Positions 58,048-64,000 of a stretch of 64,000 bases of DNA are shown here, one piece after another. The position numbers were made by a program, and so were the translations under genes. The notes below the pieces were generated by a model, which was not told the DNA's origin, did no database searches, and saw only the letters and a program-made list of their open reading frames with translations. Source of the DNA: Prochlorococcus sp. AG-424-P23 (lineage in GTDB: Bacteria > Cyanobacteriota > Cyanobacteriia > PCC-6307 > Cyanobiaceae); the NCBI GenBank assembly GCA_003210135.1, contig QCNK01000004.1:32832-96831 (forward strand), in the 5' to 3' direction. How positions within the stretch are numbered: the stretch's first letter is position 1; each line of letters starts with the position of its first letter.

Positions 58048-59091
58048 ATGGATTACAAAACATCAGGTGTGGATATAGAAGCTGGGCGAGAATTTGTTTC
58101 CGAAATTAAGGAGGCAGTTGAAGGAACTCATACATCTAATGTGATTGAGGGTATTGGTGGGTTCGGTGGTTTGTTTAGAATTCCTATCGATGGTTTTAAA
58201 AAACCAGTTCTTGTTTCAGGAACTGATGGTGTTGGAACAAAATTAGAATTAGCCCAAAGTAAAAACTTTCACTTTGAAGTTGGAATTGATTTAGTTGCTA
58301 TGTGCATGAACGATATCATTACTAGTGGGGCAAAACCTTTATTTTTTCTCGATTATATTGCCACTGGTAAACTTGATAAGAGACAATTATTGAGGGTTGT
58401 TCAGGGTATTTCACATGGTTGCAGAGAAAATAACTGTTCATTACTGGGCGGAGAAACTGCTGAAATGCCTGGATTTTATTCGAAAAATAAATATGATCTT
58501 GCAGGATTTTGTGTTGGAATAGTTGATGAGGATAAGCTTATTAATGGTAAAAAAGTATTTGAAAATGACTTAATAATTGCTTTAAAAAGTAATGGAGTTC
58601 ATAGTAACGGCTTTAGTTTAGTAAGAAAAATTATTCAAAATAATAATCAAATAGATAAAGAATTTGAAAAAGTTTCTCACTTAAATTTTTATGATGAGTT
58701 ATTGAAACCTACAAAAATTTACAATAATGTGATTAACCAAATGTTATCTGAAGATATAGAAATTAAAGCAATGTCTCATATTACTGGAGGAGGGATTCCA
58801 GAAAATTTACCAAGATGTATGCCTTCTGATTTTATTCCTTATATCAATACCAGTTCTTGGGAAATACCTATTTTATTTAAATTCCTTAAAGAGAAAGGAT
58901 CGATTCCTGAAAAAGATTTTTGGAATACTTTCAATCTTGGAGTGGGATTTTGTTTAATTATTGATAAACAATTTAAGGACGCGATATTAAGTATCTGTAA
59001 AGATCATGATATAGATAGTTGGGAGATTGGAAAGATAGTTCGAAAAAATGATTCTAAGATTGGTAAATTTTTGCCAGAACTTTTAACTTAA
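58048..59091 (+). CDS. purM: Phosphoribosylformylglycinamidine cyclo-ligase
   Basis: YKTSGVDIEAGREFVSEIK; VSGTDGVGTKLELA; GGETAEMPGFY; MSHITGGGIPENLPRC. Confidence 0.98.
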   Translation: MDYKTSGVDIEAGREFVSEIKEAVEGTHTSNVIEGIGGFGGLFRIPIDGFKKPVLVSGTDGVGTKLELAQSKNFHFEVGIDLVAMCMNDIITSGAKPLFFLDYIATGKLDKRQLLRVVQGISHGCRENNCSLLGGETAEMPGFYSKNKYDLAGFCVGIVDEDKLINGKKVFENDLIIALKSNGVHSNGFSLVRKIIQNNNQIDKEFEKVSHLNFYDELLKPTKIYNNVINQMLSEDIEIKAMSHITGGGIPENLPRCMPSDFIPYINTSSWEIPILFKFLKEKGSIPEKDFWNTFNLGVGFCLIIDKQFKDAILSICKDHDIDSWEIGKIVRKNDSKIGKFLPELLT

Positions 59092-59224
59092 ATTTTTTTA
59101 TCTTTTTTAAATGAGTTTTAAAAAATTATTTTTTATACCCAAATGAAAAAGTTAGGTGTAATATAATAAAATTACCGCCGAATTATATCGGAAGTTTAAG
59201 TATTAAGATTTAACCTTTTATTCA

Positions 59225-59869
59225 ATGCCCTTTGCAAATAATCAAAGAATTACACGTAGACGTAGTTCAGCTGGCCCTATACCTCCAAAAAGACCAATAG
59301 GTAATAATTCTGAATCAGTTGGTAGACAGGCTCAAGGCCCACGACCAACTTTCTTGACACTAAGGGATCATGGGAAAGTTTTTGTCGCTGATTTACCTAA
59401 TTTGTCCGATGGTCAATTAGCTCACATTAGTAAAGAAGCCAATGAAGTTTTAAATAGTTTGGAAAAAAGACTTAGTGATCTTGAAAATGAACCTAACGTT
59501 AGTAATCCTGAAAACGATACGCTGATAAAAGCCTCTACCAAAAGAGATGTCACACTAAGGTTTATTAAATCAATAGAAGAAGAACAAGAACATAGAAAGA
59601 ATAATCCTGCTTTACGAGATGCTGCATCTGAATCATTACCGAGAACTTTTCTGGAGGTTGCTAGACATAGATTGCCTGGAGCAACTTTTGATTCACTTCT
59701 TCGAGAGGCTCTTGAAGCTTGTGCAGTTGATGAAAGTACTGAAGAAAATCAAATTATTGATGAGCCTAAAGAAACTGTAAAAATTATGGATATACCCTCT
59801 TCCAACACAAATGCCTCACTTGTTGTTAGCATCGATTCAAGTGATGATTCCAAGAATGAGACTATTTGA
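59225..59869 (+). CDS. Conserved picocyanobacterial protein, unknown function, basic disordered N-terminus
   Basis: 214 aa; RRRSSAGPIPPKRPIGNN...FLTLRDHGKVFVADLPNLSDGQLAHISKEANEVLNSL. Confidence 0.8.
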   Translation: MPFANNQRITRRRSSAGPIPPKRPIGNNSESVGRQAQGPRPTFLTLRDHGKVFVADLPNLSDGQLAHISKEANEVLNSLEKRLSDLENEPNVSNPENDTLIKASTKRDVTLRFIKSIEEEQEHRKNNPALRDAASESLPRTFLEVARHRLPGATFDSLLREALEACAVDESTEENQIIDEPKETVKIMDIPSSNTNASLVVSIDSSDDSKNETI

Positions 59870-60023
59870 TTCAACACAAGAGTTAATAAGTTCTAAAGAC
59901 GAAAATAATCCAAAAATTAACCTTACTTCAGAGAAAGACCCTATTTTATGCAATCATTGTAAAAGGACTGCATCAAATGGTGTTAGATGTTTAGGGATGT
60001 GTGTAGCTGATAATGATTACTAA
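59856..60023 (+). CDS. Small cysteine-motif protein (about 55 aa)
   Basis: Probable start ATG 59856 (MRLFDSTQEL); C-terminal CNHCKRTASNGVRCLGMC; overlaps the previous stop. Confidence 0.6.
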   Translation: MRLFDSTQELISSKDENNPKINLTSEKDPILCNHCKRTASNGVRCLGMCVADNDY

Positions 60024-60227
60024 AATAATTTAAATTTAGATATAAATAATCTGATGAGAATAATTCATAAATCCATTTAATTTTTAATGCATATGAGGTA
60101 TTATTTACCAATAATAAAGAAAAGACTATTTTTCTATATATCAATAAGTAATTGAAACTTTATAACCTTTATTTGAAATTGAAGTTCTTCGAAAACTTCA
60201 TTATAAAATACGTAAAAAAAATAAATA

Positions 60228-60298
60228 AGGCGGCACCCAGATTCGAACTGGGGATAAAGGATTTGCAATCCTCTGCCTTACCACTTGGCCATGCCGCC
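60228..60298 (-). tRNA. tRNA-Cys (GCA)
   Basis: Reverse strand GGCGGCATGGCCAAGTGGTAAGGCAGAGGATTGCAAATCCTTTATCCCCAGTTCGAATCTGGGTGCCGCCT; anticodon loop TTGCAAA. Confidence 0.97.
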
Positions 60299-60340
60299 GA
60301 AAAAGATTACATTGAGTCTTTTTATGATCTTAACAGTAAG

Positions 60341-61570
60341 GTGTCTCATTCTCTATTATTTATATGCAATGGTCATGGAGAAGATGTAATCACATCAGAA
60401 ATAATAAAAAGATTACTAAAAACAATAAAAAATAAAAATATTGAAGTTTTGCCGTTAGTAGGAAATGGAGATATATTTAATTCCATAAAATCAAAGAATT
60501 TTCGTAAAATAGGATATTTAAGAGAGCTGCCAAGTGGAGGTTTTAGTAATCAAAGTCTGAAGGGATTTGTGCTTGATTTGTTTGCAGGATTTTTAATTGA
60601 TAATTTAAGAAATTTTCTACTTGTAAAACAGAAATCAAAACATAACTACAAAATTATCGCAGTAGGTGATTTCTTGCCATTACTTTACGCTTGGAGTTCA
60701 GAATGCGAATTTAGTTTCATTGGGACTCCCAAAAGTGATCATACTTGGAGTAGTGGTCCAGGTTGGGACTTTAGTGATTTTTATCATAAGTTAAAAGGTT
60801 CTGAATGGGATCTATGGGAAATGTTTTTAATGAAATCTCCAAGATGTAAAAATTTAATTATGAGAGATAAAATTACAGCTAATAATTTGAATAGAAAAAA
60901 TATTGATGCAAAATACTTGGGTAATCCAATGATGGATTTTGTTAATGCAACAAACGAGAAGATATCAAATATTATTTCTTTTAAAAGGATTATTCTGTTA
61001 GTTGGAAGTAGATATCCTGAAGCTCTTAAAAATCTTGATAATTTTCTGAATTGTTTGCAAGATTTTGATTTATCAAAGGATTTGGTAATACTTTTGCCTT
61101 TAAGCATTAATGCTAATGTGATTCAAATTCAAAGTTATTTAAATAAATATGGTTTTATAAAACAGAGTAAAGTTAAATTTCTAATCGGTGAAGATTCAAT
61201 ATGGAAAAAGAAAGATCAATATGTAGTGATTGGAAAAGGTAAATTTAATTCATGGGCTAATATGGCAGAAGTTGGCTTGTCTAATGCAGGAACTGCTACA
61301 GAGCAAATTGCTGGTCTTGGAATCCCATCTCTTTCTCTACCGGGAAATGGACCACAATTTACAAAATCATTTGCAAAAAGGCAATCAAGATTATTGGGAG
61401 GTAGTGTTTTAGTATGCAAGAACAAAAAAATTCTTTTGAAACGTTTAAGTTTACTTTTGAAAGGAAAAGTTGATAGGTTAGAACAAGCAAAAATTGGAAA
61501 AAAAAGAATGGGGGAATCCGGAGCAAGTAAGAAAATCGTAGAATCCATAAACCTTCATTTGTTATCTTAG
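60341..61570 (+). CDS. Lipid-A-disaccharide synthase-related (LpxB-like) glycosyltransferase-fold protein
   Basis: SHSLLFICNGHGEDVITSEIIKRLL; GVGDFLPLLYAWS-like segment; WANMAEVGLSNAGTATEQIAGLGIPSLSLPGNGPQFT. The track start at 60152 crosses tRNA-Cys; GTG 60341 is the first common in-frame start after it. Confidence 0.75.
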   Translation: MSHSLLFICNGHGEDVITSEIIKRLLKTIKNKNIEVLPLVGNGDIFNSIKSKNFRKIGYLRELPSGGFSNQSLKGFVLDLFAGFLIDNLRNFLLVKQKSKHNYKIIAVGDFLPLLYAWSSECEFSFIGTPKSDHTWSSGPGWDFSDFYHKLKGSEWDLWEMFLMKSPRCKNLIMRDKITANNLNRKNIDAKYLGNPMMDFVNATNEKISNIISFKRIILLVGSRYPEALKNLDNFLNCLQDFDLSKDLVILLPLSINANVIQIQSYLNKYGFIKQSKVKFLIGEDSIWKKKDQYVVIGKGKFNSWANMAEVGLSNAGTATEQIAGLGIPSLSLPGNGPQFTKSFAKRQSRLLGGSVLVCKNKKILLKRLSLLLKGKVDRLEQAKIGKKRMGESGASKKIVESINLHLLS

Positions 61571-61598
61571 TAAATGGCACTAGCTTATTAATTCTTTT

Positions 61599-61865
61599 AT
61601 GTATCCAATAAATGATCGGCAATATCTAAAAATTTGTGCAGAGATTGCAAAGCTTATGAGTATAAGCTTATCTTCTGCTAAGAAGAAAGTAGAAATTCAA
61701 ATTGCAAAAGAGGGTTCGAAAACTATTCAAGAAAAAATACTAGTTGCGCAAAATGTATTAAAAATTTGTGAGAAAAATGATGGAGATAAATTAAGTTCTT
61801 CAAGAATACTCGATAAGCTTATGGAAACTCTTGATGGTGAAGATAATTTTTTAACTGAAGATTGA
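61599..61865 (+). CDS. Conserved small hypothetical protein
   Basis: 88 aa; helical, coding-like composition; packed between two genes. Confidence 0.7.
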   Translation: MYPINDRQYLKICAEIAKLMSISLSSAKKKVEIQIAKEGSKTIQEKILVAQNVLKICEKNDGDKLSSSRILDKLMETLDGEDNFLTED

Positions 61866-61868
61866 TTC

Positions 61869-62504
61869 TTAATGTTCAAATATATTTGAGAATTTTAGTA
61901 TGTCTAAATCAGCATGTACAGAAACTGTTTCGAAACATTTTTGAGCCAATTCATATCTATTCTCTCTTTCTAAGATAACTTTTAATTTATGCATAGCTTC
62001 AATTAAATATCTAACATCATTTGCCGCATAATCTAATTGATCTTTTGTTAAATCTTCGTTGCTACCCCAATCACTACTTTGTGAGCTTTTGTCCAGTTCT
62101 ATTCCTAACAATTCATTAATTAAATCCTTTAAACCGTGTTTATTTGTATAAGTTCTTGCCAACTTACTTGCGATTTTTGTACAAAAAATATTTTTTGTAT
62201 TAATTTCAAGATTACATTTTAGAGCTGCTACATCAAATCTCGCATAGTGGAATATTTTAGTAATTTTGTCATCTTCAAGAAGTGCTTTTAAATGAGGTGA
62301 AGAATATGTATTAAGTTCGATTTTTATACAGGATGTTCTTTTGAATTCATCGCATATTTGTACTAAACAGAGTCTATCTCTTCCATGAATTAAACCCATC
62401 GCTTCAGTGTCAATAGCTAGGTATGATGATTTTTTATAAAGATTGTATAAATCTGCTGTTAAATCGCTATAAAGAAAATCAATATTTTTATTTTCAATAG
62501 TCAT
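61869..62504 (-). CDS. rnd: Ribonuclease D / 3'-5' exonuclease domain protein
   Basis: YLAIDTEAMGLIHGRDRLCLVQICD (DEDD motif I); IFHYARFDVAALK; LDYAANDVRYLIEAMHKL. Confidence 0.94.
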   Translation of the reverse strand: MTIENKNIDFLYSDLTADLYNLYKKSSYLAIDTEAMGLIHGRDRLCLVQICDEFKRTSCIKIELNTYSSPHLKALLEDDKITKIFHYARFDVAALKCNLEINTKNIFCTKIASKLARTYTNKHGLKDLINELLGIELDKSSQSSDWGSNEDLTKDQLDYAANDVRYLIEAMHKLKVILERENRYELAQKCFETVSVHADLDILKFSNIFEH

Positions 62505-62669
62505 TTTGAATAAGTATTTGATGTAATTAAAAATTTAGATTATTACTTAAGATTTTATTTAATTAAGAATTTCTATCTAATTAGGAATATTTTACAGAAT
62601 AAATCTAGAAAATTATAATATGATGTAACTTTAATTTTTATTATCGAATTTCTAGAAAAAATTTATTAA

Positions 62670-63227
62670 ATGTCCTATTCCTTAAATTCAACATTATTGC
62701 TGACAATTCTTTTGGCCATAGGATTATTTTTTTTCCTTAGGGCTTCCAGTAAAGACAGAACAACCATCGTTGAGATTTCATCTTCTCTGCAGCCAGTTAA
62801 GGTTTTAAGTGGTTTATGTGAATGGCTTAATTTGAGGGGATGGAAGCAAACAGGAGGAGATTTTGAACAAAGAACTTTAATATTCAAGGGTCAAGTTATT
62901 TCTAGTAAGTTTTTAGCAATTTTTTTAGGTTTGCTTGGCGGTTTTGGTTCTTGTGCTTTGGGGTTGGTAATTATTCAAATATATCCTGAATTAGGTTGGT
63001 GGCCTATTCTTTTGGGATTAATTGGTGGCCCTATGTCTGGAATTGTTTATTTTAAAAAATCAGCAAGAGAGGAGAAATTTGAATTAAGGTTGCTCAACGA
63101 TAATGAAAATGATTCAACTTTCATGAGACTAAGAGCTCATAGAGATGAATTAATCTCTTTAGAAAATGAACTTGGAGAAAAACTTCAATTGAAAAGTGAC
63201 GGTTCTTTATTTAAAACACCTATTTAA
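62670..63227 (+). CDS. Conserved cyanobacterial membrane protein (cofactor-assembly-like), unknown function
   Basis: 185 aa; N-terminal TM, central hydrophobic pair GGFGSCALGLVIIQIYPELGWWPILLGLIGGPMSGIVYFKKSAREEKFELRL. Resemblance to CGLD27-type proteins is from recall only. Confidence 0.7.
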   Translation: MSYSLNSTLLLTILLAIGLFFFLRASSKDRTTIVEISSSLQPVKVLSGLCEWLNLRGWKQTGGDFEQRTLIFKGQVISSKFLAIFLGLLGGFGSCALGLVIIQIYPELGWWPILLGLIGGPMSGIVYFKKSAREEKFELRLLNDNENDSTFMRLRAHRDELISLENELGEKLQLKSDGSLFKTPI

Positions 63228-63255
63228 GATAATTTAAAAATTTATTCGATAAATT

Positions 63256-64000
63256 TTAATCAAAGATATTGTTCTCCATACAGAATTTTTCTAACTCTTT
63301 ATCATTTAACCAATCTTGAGGTTTTGTAAAAATTGATGTGAGAAATTCTTCTCTAGAACCACTTTCAGCTTTATATCCATACTCCCATCTGGCTAAAGGC
63401 GGTAATGACATTAAAATTGATTCAGTTCTACCATTTGTTTGTAGTCCAAAAATTGTGCCTCTATCCCAAACTAAATTAAATTCGACATATCTACCTCTTC
63501 GATATAGCTGGAATTCTCTTTCCTTTGATGTATGTTTTTTAGAAGCTCTTTTTTCAATAATGGGTAAATATGAAGGGAGGAACGCTTGCCCACAGTTTTC
63601 CGCTAGAGAAAATAAATTATCCCAATTTAAATCCGATTTACCAATATTTTGTGAAGCTTTTGATGCCGCTCCATTATGATTATTTCCTCTATATAGATTG
63701 CCTGAACCATCTTGATAATCATAAAAAATACCTCCTATGCCTCTTGATTCATTTCTGTGCTTCAAAAAGAAATATTCATCACACCAAGGTTTGAATACTT
63801 TATGCAAATCTTTATCAACTTTCTCACAAGCTTTTTTATGCTCTCTATGAAAATTTCTCACATCAGAAAGATAAGGATAAAAAGGAGTTAAGTCTGCACC
63901 TCCTCCAAACCACCAAACAGGACCAGCTTCGAAATATCGATAATTTAGATGAACTGTAGGAATATAGGGATTCTTAGGATGCAAAACCATGGAAGTTCCT
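63256..64000 (-). CDS. hemF: Oxygen-dependent coproporphyrinogen III oxidase, 5' end beyond window
   Basis: [91 protein letters not shown] 63990 is internal. Confidence 0.97.
   Translation of the reverse strand, partial: GTSMVLHPKNPYIPTVHLNYRYFEAGPVWWFGGGADLTPFYPYLSDVRNFHREHKKACEKVDKDLHKVFKPWCDEYFFLKHRNESRGIGGIFYDYQDGSGNLYRGNNHNGAASKASQNIGKSDLNWDNLFSLAENCGQAFLPSYLPIIEKRASKKHTSKEREFQLYRRGRYVEFNLVWDRGTIFGLQTNGRTESILMSLPPLARWEYGYKAESGSREEFLTSIFTKPQDWLNDKELEKFCMENNIFD

Noticed and set aside
60152-60340. N-terminal 60+ residues of ORF 60152..61570
   Set aside because: Contains the translated complement of tRNA-Cys (AAPRFELGIKDLQSSALPLGHAA), a typical artefact.
62505-62669. Imperfect AT repeats before 62670
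   Set aside because: TTAATTAAGAATTTCTATCTAATTAGGAAT-like similarity is short and expected from base composition.

Overview
This is a contiguous chromosomal segment of a low-GC (about 30%) marine picocyanobacterium. Gene content and order fit high-light-adapted Prochlorococcus: psaC-acpP-fabF-tkt, ho1-pebA-pebB, psbZ-ribH, a fused panC-cmk, and very short intergenic spaces. The clade is inferred from remembered gene content, not from a search. I call about 55 protein genes, 3 tRNAs (Gly-GCC, Arg-CCU, Cys-GCA), RNase P RNA (rnpB, minus strand) and a TPP-riboswitch-like element upstream of thiC. I found no transposase, integrase, prophage, CRISPR array or rRNA operon, so most of the window is ordinary core genome. 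The items most worth a second look are regulatory or compact-genome oddities: (1) a thiC TPP aptamer with an intact pyrimidine-sensor motif but a divergent pyrophosphate-sensor arm; (2) a terminator-shaped hairpin plus U-tract just before the start of a Na+/H+ antiporter with no upstream co-directional gene; (3) competing hairpins and a T10 run in the gyrB leader; (4) a long hairpin in the icd leader; (5) a tight hydrolase / aldose-epimerase-like / DUF1537-kinase cluster with no obvious pathway partners; (6) tRNA-Cys lying antisense inside the over-extended 5' end of an LpxB-like ORF; (7) an inverted repeat in the 38-bp divergent spacer between rnpB and tRNA-Arg. I see no convincing multi-gene system that is clearly undescribed.
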